NCBI RefSeq assembly: GCF_027579695.1
Contig: NC_083577.1
Coordinates: 39,037,198-39,101,197 of the forward strand
Reading direction: 5' to 3'
DNA from: Neoarius graeffei
Taxonomy: Eukaryota; Chordata; Actinopteri; Siluriformes; Ariidae
DNA length: 64,000 nucleotides
Shown here: positions 45,509 through 57,500 of the stretch, piece by piece
Layout of the letters: every line of letters starts with the position of its first letter
How positions within the stretch are numbered: position 1 is the first letter of the stretch
Position numbers and translations under genes: made by a program
The notes under the pieces: generated by a model
The model's database searches: none
Seen by the model: only the letters and a program-made list of their open reading frames with translations
What the model was told of the DNA's origin: nothing

Positions 45509-48500
45509 AGTTAATCAAAATAATTTTACATTTTAAATTTTAACCACTTTGTCATTTTGCCAATGCATGTCAAGTCAGTGCGAAAACACTGGGAGTTATA
45601 TCATCGGCGTGAAATATCAGAAAATGTGTCACTCAGATCCGCGATGTACTTCATCTGAAAAATGCGAGCTTTTCTACATAAGATAAACTTTATATTTTCA
45701 AGCCAAGTCTGTAACACACTCAAAAAAAAGTTGGGACAGAGCCAAAGTAAGACTGAAAGTACTGAAAAGTTTACAGTATATTCAAGTAACACCATTTTGG
45801 AAGATATAAATTTCACTCCAAACTCACTCCTGTTTGTAGGTTTTTTGGTATCTTGGTTGTTCATCATCAGAATTTTCAAGCTCTTCTTCAACTTCACATC
45901 TCCTGAGAATATCAGATCATCATGCGAGTTAGTTAGCATGCATGTGCACACACAAAGAGAGAGAGAGAGAGAGAGAGACCTGAATTGGGGGTCAGAGTTC
46001 ATGCGGCAGAACCAATTATCCGGGAGCTGTTTACTATGGATACCATCGGGAAGTTTTCGCCACTTCTGACAATCATCACACTGAACCCAGGTCTGATCTG
46101 GCTCCTTCCTGCAAGTCCAGAAAGATGCAAATCCCTTTAACCAGTCAACAACTGAACAAAACAAGCAAATGTGACAAGATTTTTTTTGTCTTGGTCAAAT
46201 AGAACATGGAACACGTGAAACAGACACCGCTGTATTTACTTCTAATAAGCATGTTTCGTAGATGTATGCAGAACTGTTTATTTATTTTATGTTTTTAAAA
46301 ATCCAATTCCCAACTTTGGTAGTTCAGTAATTTCTGTTTTTAAGCATCCTCTATTTTCTTATCAAATACCTTAGTTTAGTTACATTTCACAAAATATCAA
46401 CAAAAGATAAAATGATTACAGAAGATCAGTATATACAGTTCCTTCCATGATTGGCACCCCTTGTAAAGATTAGCAAAAAAGGGTTAGGGGAAAGAAAGCC
46501 ACCTCTTGGTGAAGACACTTCATCTCACACTGAAAAAAATGAGAAAAATCCAACTTTTAATTGAAATAAATTTATTCAGAGAAAAACAAATCCCTCATCA
46601 AAAAACAATTATTTTCGATAGTTTCTTGCAGAACACTTCTAGTTCTGGGATGTTCTAGTTCCATCTTGCATGTACAGCATGTTTAATATCTTCCCACAGA
46701 TTTTCAATGATGTTCAAGTTACGGATGGCGAAAGCTAAAAAAAATCTTGACTGACCACCGAGCCTCATTTGCCGGTTAAAGTCGGTTAACCTATGAGTTT
46801 AAACAGGGATGCAAATGTAACCCCTATGGAAAATGGGCTACTAAAATGCAATTATCTAGTATTGCCACATGAGGGCGCACTACCCTGTCCAGAGAGTAGT
46901 GAACCACCACACACTTCCGGTTCTCTCTCTCTTTTCAACGCAACGTTTCCCTGTGAACACGAGTTTGATGAGCTCCGTGAATGTGATAACTTAAAAGACA
47001 AATAACCCACATAAAGTAACAAGTTTGACTCAAAGCAGTAAATCAGAAGTACCCGACACCACAAACCTGCCGGTGGAGCAGAAAAACAAGTGTTTTTCCA
47101 CCTAGTGTTTTATGAGAAGAACTTCGGTGAGTGAACATGTTGCCCCTTGCTAGTTCAACCGTGTTAGCTATACCCAGTGTTAAGTTCCCGACAGTTATTC
47201 CTTTAAAACCAGTCGAAGTGACTGCAGAGAATTGTGTTCGTGGTAAATGTTTATGTTGGAACTTTGGTAACTGGTACTTTTCTTCAATGTTTAACCCACT
47301 TTGGTGCATTTTGCATCATTGTGACTTTACTGGTTGGCGGATGCCCTGGCGTGCCGTGCTGCCTCCACAGTGGCACGCACCACCCTGGACATGCTGTCTG
47401 AACGTTCCAGAAGGAACATGATGTTATTAGCTCACAGTTAACTACTCGGTGAAGCTAGCTACCGAGTGGTGGCGATTTTCAGGGTAGCTGCCTTGTGTAT
47501 GCTACTGTTTGAAGCCATATCTTTGTGATATTTAATGCAAAGAAAGGGAAATGTTTTCCTAATGATGTAAATATGTTGTAATAGTGTTATAGCCTAATGG
47601 TTACAAATTAAAAGGTTTAAAATGTGATAATACAGAAATGGACAATATATATAAAAGTACAATTCATACTGTTTTGTTAAGACTGAGTTACAAACTTTAT
47701 TGTTTAAGCCATGCAATATTTTCTTTACAACTGGGAAGTAAGTCATGTAAATACTTACTGTATTTTGTAATATGGGTTAATGTGGTAAATCATTCACATT
47801 ACATTTAAAAGAGGGATGTATCTTTTCATATAAGTTACATGATAAATGAATGATAGAAATTGAATAATTGAGATCTCAGAGAAGAATACTTATTAGTCTA
47901 CTGTTCTGTAGACTGGTTTTTTTTGGACATTGATTAGAATCCGATCCAAGGATGGCGAGCCGAGCCCATGGACTGGAGATGGTCGACAGTGCGGTGTGGC
48001 CAGCCGTGTGACCGCTTCAGGAGCCAGATGATCTTCACATCAACAGATACCAGATAAGAGGAACCTTAATACATTGCCTTTGACTCAACTTGATCTTCGA
48101 ACTTCTAAATCAGATTTCGGATACTGTTTTTTGGATATCTTCATATTTTTGTGGAAAAGAAGGACTGAATTGATTTGGACTGAACTGGGAAAAGACTGAA
48201 CCATTTCTTATTTTATAATTTTGTTATTTTTATTTGAAGAGCTCTTCCTTTTGTTTTATTTTCCTTTCATTGATATTGCGTTGAACCGGGACTAAGTCAC
48301 ATCATTGAAAGGTTAAAGCTGTGCAAAAGGTGCACAGCCGGTGTATATATAATTGTAAATCAATAAAACTGTCAACTGATCAACTCCTTTTACAACGGTT
48401 TCCAGGTTACCATTTTCAGTTGTTCTATCTTGAAGCTTACCTCTCTACCGAGCCTAGGAGATATTTAGTGCTTTTTCTACAGGTCCACGACACAAGCGCT

Positions 48501-51500
48501 ACATAATTAGTGGCGAGCCAGCCAGGAGAGGTATTACCCTATTTTTTCAGTTGGTAGTCGAACAGTTGACATTTTTATTGTGGTCAATATTTGCAACCTG
48601 TTATTTTGAAACATTGCCTTGGTGAAATAGCCTGAAATATGGATGTAATCAGAGAATGGAACGTGAAAGTGCCGAATGCACTCCTTGTAGGTGGTTTAAC
48701 AATGGGAGTAGAGGATAATGAGGTCATGGACTACCTAGCCACGCTTGGTTCCATTGATAGAATAATTAGAGTGCCTAGTGACGAACCTCAGTTTAAAAAC
48801 ACTGCCATTGTAGAATTCACATCAGGTGAACCTATCACTTTCATTCAGGACACTTTGCCTTGTGAACGACACACCAGTAACCCTGAGGTCACCCACAGCA
48901 TTCAGCTCCTCTCTGAGCTGTATGCCGCTGACAAAAGCTCTAGCTTAACCAGCTCTTACTTGGCTGAACTAAAAGGCATAGCTAAATTGAGTGGTGCCGA
49001 CTTTGAGAAACTCTTGCGAGATGAGCTAGCTAAAATTCAAAGGTCTACTAAAAGTAACCCTACCGGTGATGCTGACATAGCCACACTTAGCCAATCATCA
49101 CAAGCCTCTGACAACCCCACTCATGATGAACCAACAGGTGACAAAACTGTGAACCACACACAAAAAGACACTGTCTTATCTCACTCAAATGATTCTGATT
49201 CCATTACTAGTGTATTAAGCTCCCCAACTGTAGCACAAACACCGAAACTTCCCAACACGGCTGAGGCCTCAGTTGCCCCACAAGCTCAAGCACTCCCTGA
49301 CATGGCGGACGCCATAGCCAGACCCAAAGCACAAGCCTTTACCTTGGCTCCTGAGCATCTTACTACTGATGCTGTTCAGAAAGTAGTAGTTGAGCATGTG
49401 ATTAAGAACAGTGACTTCACCCCTGATCGTATCAAACTGAGACCATTCTCCGGAAAAGTCCCCTGTCCTGCTTCTGAGTCTGACTATGATACATGGCGCA
49501 GCAATGTTGACTTTTTCTTAACTGATGCAACTGTGTCTGAGAAACACACTGTGCGGAAGATAGTAGAGAGCCTCCTCCCACCTGCTGCCCATATCGTTAA
49601 GAATCTTGGTCCAAAAGCATCTCCACATGACTACTTAAGCCTTCTTGATTCCGCATATGACACTGTGGATGATGGTGATGAGCTTTTTGCTCACTTCTTG
49701 AGCACAAATCAGAACTCGGGTGAAAAACCTTCCGCCTACCTGCAACGCCTACGCACCATTCTGAGCAAAGTGGTGAAGAGAGGTGGCATTGCCGCTGCTG
49801 AATTCAATCGCCAGCTCCTCAGGCAATTTTGTAGGGGGTGCTGGAATAATGCTCTGATTACCAGCCTTCAGTTAGAGCAGAAAAAGAAAGACCCACCCCC
49901 GTTTTCTGAGCTACTCCTTCTCCTCCGCACTGAAGAAGACCGGCAAGCAGCTAAATCTAGCCGTATGAAACAGCACTTAGGCTTAGCCAAAGCACATGCT
50001 AATGCCCACTTTGCAGAAGAATACAGCCCTGATTATGCTGGACCAGAGTCTCTCTCTGACACACAAAAGCTTGAAAAGCAAATTGCAATGTTGCAGACCC
50101 AGATGGCTTCTCTTAAAGCAACACTGAATACTGGCTCACGCCCGAAAACTGCTAAGCAAACTAAGAAACAAAAACCCAAACCGAACCTGCCCAGTGAAGA
50201 ACACTCTTCTTCCGAACCAAAACTCACTAAGAGACCACGCCCAGGCTACTGCTTCAGATGTGGCGAGGATGGCCATATTGCTCCTTCCTGCAGCAACGAA
50301 CCAAACCCTCAGTTAGTGCATGAAAAGCGCACAGATTTTGAACAGAGGCTACAGTCCTGGGGCGAAGCCAGTGAGCAGCCGTTAAACTGAACCCAGTTCC
50401 TGATGCGGGACTATCGGGAGCTGTGCAACAGAAATGTCCCAAAAGCAAATCTGCCATTAAAGTGTCCAGTCAATCACATTCAACAGGACATCAACCCCAC
50501 CTTCCAATGGGTCTCATTGGACAGAAGTGTACAGCTCAAGTCATTGTTTCAGGTGTCAATTGTAACTGTGTCCTGGATACTGGGTCACAAGTGACCACCA
50601 TATCTGCTTCTTTTTACAACAATCACCTATCAGACTGTCCCATTCAACCAGTCGAAGGCCTAGATGTTGAAGGCGCTAATGGCCAAAGTGTTCCATATTT
50701 AGGTTATGTGCCTATAAGCCTGAAGTTCCCAAAGAATTTTGTTGAAAATGAACCTGAAGTATGCACTTTAGCTTTAGTCACCCCAGACGTGCGCAGTAGC
50801 TGCGATTTACCAGTGCTAATTGGAACAAATGCTCTTGATGTCTTGTATAATGAGCACTGTCACCACAGAAGGCCAATTGACTTGTCTTCTGTATATGGCT
50901 ATCAGCAAATCCTTCACACACTGAAGCACAGACAGGAAGCCAGTTCGACAGGCCGGATTGGCTTGATGACGCTGAAGGGCAAAGTTCGGCAAACGATACC
51001 TGCTCACGGAAGAGTCCTTGTCGAAGGCCATGTCAAGACCAACAGTCCTGGTGAGCGTGCAGTAGTTGAACAGCCTGTGACATCTTCCTTACCAGGAGGA
51101 ATCCTTGTTGAATGTTGTCTTGTCACCTTGCCCCGACTGAACCCCCATAAGCTACGTGTGTGGGTAAGAAATGAAACTGAGCATGACATAACCCTCCCCA
51201 CACACTGTGTTATAGCCGAGCTCCACACCCCTGAAGTAATCCAGGAACTTAGCAGAAAAACGGAAAGCGCGAAATGCTGTGCTGTAAATCATCAAGTTTC
51301 TGACCTTGGAAAGTCCAACCTAACATTTGACTTTGGAAACTCGCCTCTCTCCAAAGAGTGGAAGGAAAGAGTAACACAGAGTTTAACAGCCTACTCCGAC
51401 GTTTTCGCACAACACGACCTTGACTTTGGTCATGCATCTCAAGTGAAACACCATATAAACTTGAAAGACGGAACCCCGTTTAAGCAAAGATCACGACCCA

Positions 51501-54500
51501 TTCATCCCAAAGATTACGAAGCTGTAAGAAAACACCTGCAAACACTCCTTGAGGCCAGAGTGATTCGCAACTCAGAGTCACCGTACTCATCCCCAATTGT
51601 AGTTGTCCGCAAAAAGAATGGAGATGTTCGTCTATGTGTTGATTACCGGAAACTCAATTCCTTGACAATACGTGATGCCTATGCACTTCCCAATCTTGAA
51701 GAAGCCTTTTCAGCCCTGGCTGGGTCCAAATGGTTCTCGGTAATGGACCTGAAGTCAGGTTATTACCAGATTGAGATGGAGGAACGCGATAAGGCCAAGA
51801 CTGCTTTTGTATGCCCACTGGGGTTTTATGAGTTTAACCGTATGCCCCAGGGCATCACCAACGCACCAAGCACTTTTCAAAGATTAATGGAGAGGTGCAT
51901 GGGAAATCTTAATCTGAAAGAAGTACTTGTGTTTTTAGATGATGTCATAGTTTTTTCTAGCACCCTAGAAGAACACGAAACCAGACTGTTACATGTACTC
52001 CAACAGTTGAGAGAACACGGCTTGAAACTTTCACCTTCAAAGTGCAGCTTTTTTCAAAGCTCCGTGCGTTACTTAGGACACATCGTTTCAAGTAAAGGTG
52101 TAGAAACTGATCCTGAAAAGGTCCGTGCCCTCCACATGTGGCCTAGACCCCAAAATCTCAAAGAACTCAAGTCGTTTTTAGGTTTTGCAGGATATTATCG
52201 TCGCTATGTGAAGGACTATTCGAAAATAGTCAAACCCTTGAATGATCTTACAAAGGGCTACCCACCCTACCAAAAAGGAAGGAGAGCAACAGCTCACTCT
52301 GGAGCCTATTTCAATGTGAAGGAGCCGTTTGCAAATCGCTGGACAGATGAATGTCAGAATGCTTTCGACACAGTCATACAGAAACTAACATCAGCCCCTG
52401 TACTTGGATATGCAAACCCAAAACTCCCATATGTTCTCCACACCGATGCGAGCACCTTTGGGTTGGGTGCCGCCCTCTATCAAGAACAAGAGGGTGAAAT
52501 GCGAGTAATTGCCTATGCAAGTAGAGGACTGTCCCCCTGTGAGAAGCGATACCCAGCTCACAAGTTGGAATTTCTCGCATTGAAATGGTCCATCGTAGAG
52601 AAATTTCAAGATTATTTGTATGGCAATACGTTCACTGTAGTGACTGACAATAACCCTCTCACCTACATCCTGAAATCTGCCAAACTTGATGCTGCCAGTT
52701 ACCGGTGGTTGGCAGCACTTTCCACATTCGATTTTAATATCAAGTATCGCGCTGGAAAGTGCAATCAAGATGCCGATGGCCTTTCCAGACGACCTCATGA
52801 CACGCTGGAGGATGATGATGTTTCTCTGGAAGAAAGAGAACGAGTGAAACAATTCACCTCTCACCATTTATCTTCACGTCCTGACCAGAGCCTGTCTGTT
52901 GAGACCGTACATGCCGTCTGTCACCGCCACCTCTTGAGTGAAACGGACGATGATCTGCCCTCCATCACCCTGGTAGAGTCTCTTTCACTCCACGCAGATG
53001 CAGTGCCAGATGTGTATGAGGAGGAAGTGTCATTGGGCTGTCACACCTTGCCTACATTCAGCCAGGGAGAGCTCCAACGGCAACAGAGATCTGACCCAGT
53101 TATAAGCGCTGTGGTTGAGCTTTTGGAAGCTGCAGATGCTGTGAAGCCCAATATCAACCCAGACTCCTTGGAGTTGAAGCTCTTGCTCAAAGAATGGAAA
53201 AAATTGGAATTGAGAGATGGTCTTCTTTTCAGAACTCGACAAACGGACAGTGACGTTACTTATCAGTTTGTGACCCCCAAATCCCTGAGACCCACCATTC
53301 TCCAGTGCCTCCACGATGATATGGGGCACATGGGCCTGGAAAGAACTCTAGATTTGGTCAGATCAAGATTCTATTGGCCCAAGATGGCCACAGACGTGGA
53401 AACCAAGATAAAGACATGTGGCCGTTGTGTCCGAAGGAAAACGCCACCTGAGAGATCAGCACCTCTTGTGAATATCCAAACAACCCGGCCCATGGAACTA
53501 GTATGCATGGATTATCTGTCCTTGGAGCCTGATAGTCACAATACAAAAGACATCTTGGTTATCACAGATCATTTCACCAAGTATGCCGTAGCTATTCCTA
53601 CAAAAGACCAGAAGGCTACAACAGTTGCAAAGTCACTTTGGGAACAGTTTCTAGTGCATTACGGGTTTCCTGAGCGCCTACTGAGTGACCAGGGCAGGGA
53701 CTTTGAGTCCCAACTCATCAAAGAATTATGTGCCCTTGCTGGTATTACCAAAGTGCGCACCAGTCCCTATCACCCAAGGGGAAACCCCGTAGAGCGTTTT
53801 AATCGAACTCTATTAGGTATGTTAGGAACTCTCACTGACAAGAAGAAAAGTCACTGGCGTGATTTTGTAAAACCTTTGACGCATGCCTATAATTGTACTA
53901 GGAACGAGGTAACAGGGTTTAGCCCATACGAATTGATGTTCGGACGTCAACCAAGGCTCCCTGTAGACATTGCATTCTGTTTGCCTGCCAAAAAGTCAGC
54001 TCCCAAGACTCATTCTCAGTATGTGAGAGCTCTGAAATCACGGCTGGAGGAAAGCTACCAGATAGCGAAGGGGAATTCACAGAAGGTCGCTGACCGCAAC
54101 AAGCGACGCTTTGACAAGAAAGTGAGAGAATCTACTTTAGAAGAAGGAGATCAAGTACTTGTCCGAAATGTACGGCTGCGAAATAAACACAAGCTCGCAG
54201 ATAAATGGGAGTCAACAATGTACAGAGTCCTGAGGAGGATGGGAAACCTTCCTGTGTATACAGTGGAACCAATGGATGGAGATGGCCCCACCCGAACTCT
54301 ACATAGAGACCTTCTGCTCCCTTGCGGTGACTTGTGTGAGGCTGAAGAAGAAGAGACGACAAAGTCAAAACCTCAACGTCCACGAACCCGACGGAGTCGA
54401 CCTCCTGCTCCAGACGAGGACCTTGACTCGGAGGATGATTTGTCGTACTACTCCTTCCAGCCATCAGTCATTCCAGAGAGACGCTTCTATGAGGTGATTG

Positions 54501-57500
54501 ATGTTCCAGTGATGCTGCAACCCACCCAGACATCAGCCGTTCCATCAACTTCTGCCGAACCTACTGGACACCAGACTGCCCACTGTTTGGGTGAACCCAG
54601 GGCAGACCACCAAGTGAAGCCTGTCAGTGTTACCCCAGCAGAAGTTGAATCAGCAGAACCTGTCAGTGTTACCCCAGCAGAAGTTGAATCAGCAGAACCT
54701 GTCAGTGAATCTCCAACAGTAGTTGAATCAGCGGAACCTGTCAGCGTACTTCCAGCAGCAGCTGAACCAGTGGAAACAGAGAACACCCAAGAACAGAAGT
54801 CTGATGAAAAGGATATGACCTTGCCAGATGACAAACGTGAAACCTCAATGGTCGTTGACCAAGAAACCTCCCCAATTATTATTCCAGAGAGTCTTGAAGT
54901 TGAAACTGATGTTAACACTCAGCAAAGCACTGATCAAGCAAATACACCACTTCATGTAGAAACTGATATAGGTACTGACACTACTGACACTACACGTAGG
55001 TCAGACAGAATACATAGACCACCTGGTCGTTTTCATTACCCTGAGTTAGGAAAACCCTTAATCTCTTTTGCACAAACTCTTTTGGAAGGTTTCAATAGAG
55101 CCCTTGACACTATTAATGATGGAACCTATCCTATTGTTGCTATGTGAACTGATGTATTGGTATGATAGGCATGAAGGGACTCATGCAGAGTAAGGGGGGG
55201 AGGGTGTAACCCCTATGGAAAATGGGCTACTAAAATGCAATTATCTAGTATTGCCACATGAGGGCGCACTACCCTGTCCAGAGAGTAGTGAACCACCACA
55301 CACTTCCGGTTCTCTCTCTCTTTTCAACGCAACGTTTCCCTGTGAACACGAGTTTGATGAGCTCCGTGAATGTGATAACTTAAAAGACAAATAACCCACA
55401 TAAAGTAACAAGTTTGACTCAAAGCAGTAAATCAGAAGTACCCGACACCACAAACCTGCCGGTGGAGCAGAAAAACAAGTGTTTTTCCACCTAGTGTTTT
55501 ATGAGAAGAACTTCGGTGAGTGAACACGTTGCCCCTTGCTAGTTCAACCGTGTTAGCTATACCCAGTGTTAAGTTCCCGACAGTTATTCCTTTAAAACCA
55601 GTCGAAGTGACTGCAGAGAATTGTGTTCGTGGTAAATGTTTATGTTGGAACTTTGGTAACTGGTACTTTTCTTCAATGTTTAACCCACTTTGGTGCATTT
55701 TGCATCATTGTGACTTTACTGGTTGGCGGATGCCCTGGCGTGCCGTGCTGCCTCCACAGTGGCACGCACCACCCTGGACATGCTGTCTGAACGTTCCAGA
55801 AGGAACATGATGTTATTAGCTCACAGTTAACTACTCGGTGAAGCTAGCTACCGAGTGGTGGCGATTTTCAGGGTAGCTGCCTTGTGTATGCTACTGTTTG
55901 AAGCCATATCTTTGTGATATTTAATGCAAAGAAAGGGAAATGTTTTCCTAATGATGTAAATATGTTGTAATAGTGTTATAGCCTAATGGTTACAAATTAA
56001 AAGGTTTAAAATGTGATAATACAGAAATGGACAATATATATAAAAGTACAATTCATACTGTTTTGTTAAGACTGAGTTACAAACTTTATTGTTTAAGCCA
56101 TGCAATATTTTCTTTACAACTGGGAAGTAAGTCATGTAAATACTTACTGTATTTTGTAATATGGGTTAATGTGGTAAATCATTCACATTACATTTAAAAG
56201 AGGGATGTATCTTTTCATATAAGTTACATGATAAATGAATGATAGAAATTGAATAATTGAGATCTCAGAGAAGAATACTTATTAGTCTACTGTTCTGTAG
56301 ACTGGTTTTTTTTGGACATTGATTAGAATCCGATCCAAGGATGGCGAGCCGAGCCCATGGACTGGAGATGGTCGACAGTGCGGTGTGGCCAGCCGTGTGA
56401 CCGCTTCAGGAGCCAGATGATCTTCACATCAACAGATACCAGATAAGAGGAACCTTAATACATTGCCTTTGACTCAACTTGATCTTCGAACTTCTAAATC
56501 AGATTTCGGATACTGTTTTTTGGATATCTTCATATTTTTGTGGAAAAGAAGGACTGAATTGATTTGGACTGAACTGGGAAAAGACTGAACCATTTCTTAT
56601 TTTATAATTTTGTTATTTTTATTTGAAGAGCTCTTCCTTTTGTTTTATTTTCCTTTCATTGATATTGCGTTGAACCGGGACTAAGTCACATCATTGAAAG
56701 GTTAAAGCTGTGCAAAAGGTGCACAGCCGGTGTATATATAATTGTAAATCAATAAAACTGTCAACTGATCAACTCCTTTTACAACGGTTTCCAGGTTACC
56801 ATTTTCAGTTGTTCTATCTTGAAGCTTACCTCTCTACCGAGCCTAGGAGATATTTAGTGCTTTTTCTACAGGTCCACGACACAAGCGCTACACAAACAAC
56901 GCGCCTTTTGGCGGATGCCGCCTTTTTCACGGCTGAATCGTGCAGATCCGATTTTTTTTTGGGGGGGGGGGGCGTTGGAGTGTCTGAATAATTTCATCAG
57001 AGTAAATTCTGTATTAAACTTACTAAATAAGCAAATGCTGTTACAGTCCATGAAACATAGGAAGTATAAGTATGAGAAGAAAACAGTAAATCAGAAAGCT
57101 GCGCACGTTTTCGCGGAAGCTGCGCACATTTGCGCAGCTTCCGCGAAAACGTGCGCAGCTTTCTGATTTACTGTTTTCTTCTCATACTTCCTATGTTTCA
57201 TGGACTGTAACGGCATTTGCTTATTCAGTAATTTTAATACAGAATTTACTCTGATGAAATTATTCAGACACTCCAATGCCCCCCCTAAAAAAAAATCGGA
57301 TCTGCACGATTCAGCCGTGAAAAAGCTGGCATCTGCACCTTTAGTTTGTGTGGAGAGATATGATCTGCAATAACATGCATTGTTGGCTACAGACCGAAAC
57401 ATACTTTCAGAATGCACTGGCCAAGGCAGGACTAAACTCGATATGCCTTCAAATAATAATAAAAAAAAAACAGAATAGTAATTTGTAAGCTAAAAAGCCT

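Larger units (their letters stand above)
46816..56892 (+). mobile_element. Young, apparently complete Ty3/gypsy retrotransposon
   Basis: 10,077 bp. LTRs 46816-48503 and 55205-56892 (1688 bp each, TGTAACCCC...GCGCTACA) differ at a single position that I can see (47138 T, 55527 C). CAAA flanks both ends. A primer site, gag, pol in the -1 frame and a polypurine tract are all present and open. No envelope frame follows pol. It is antisense to the MORC gene in the intron between its second and third visible exons. The single LTR difference implies recent insertion, and the intact frames make it a candidate autonomous element. Confidence 0.96.

Noticed and set aside
46793..47421. Small ORFs in the 5' LTR (also at 55241-55810) as genes
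   Set aside because: They are duplicated exactly because they lie in LTRs, and have no recognisable domain.
54132..54918. Minus-strand ORFs of 110 and 143 codons over the pol tail
   Set aside because: Antisense shadows of the repetitive Pol C-terminus, with no motif of their own.
55148..55204. Envelope gene making the young gypsy element a retrovirus
   Set aside because: Only about 57 bases separate the pol stop from the 3' LTR, so there is no third ORF.
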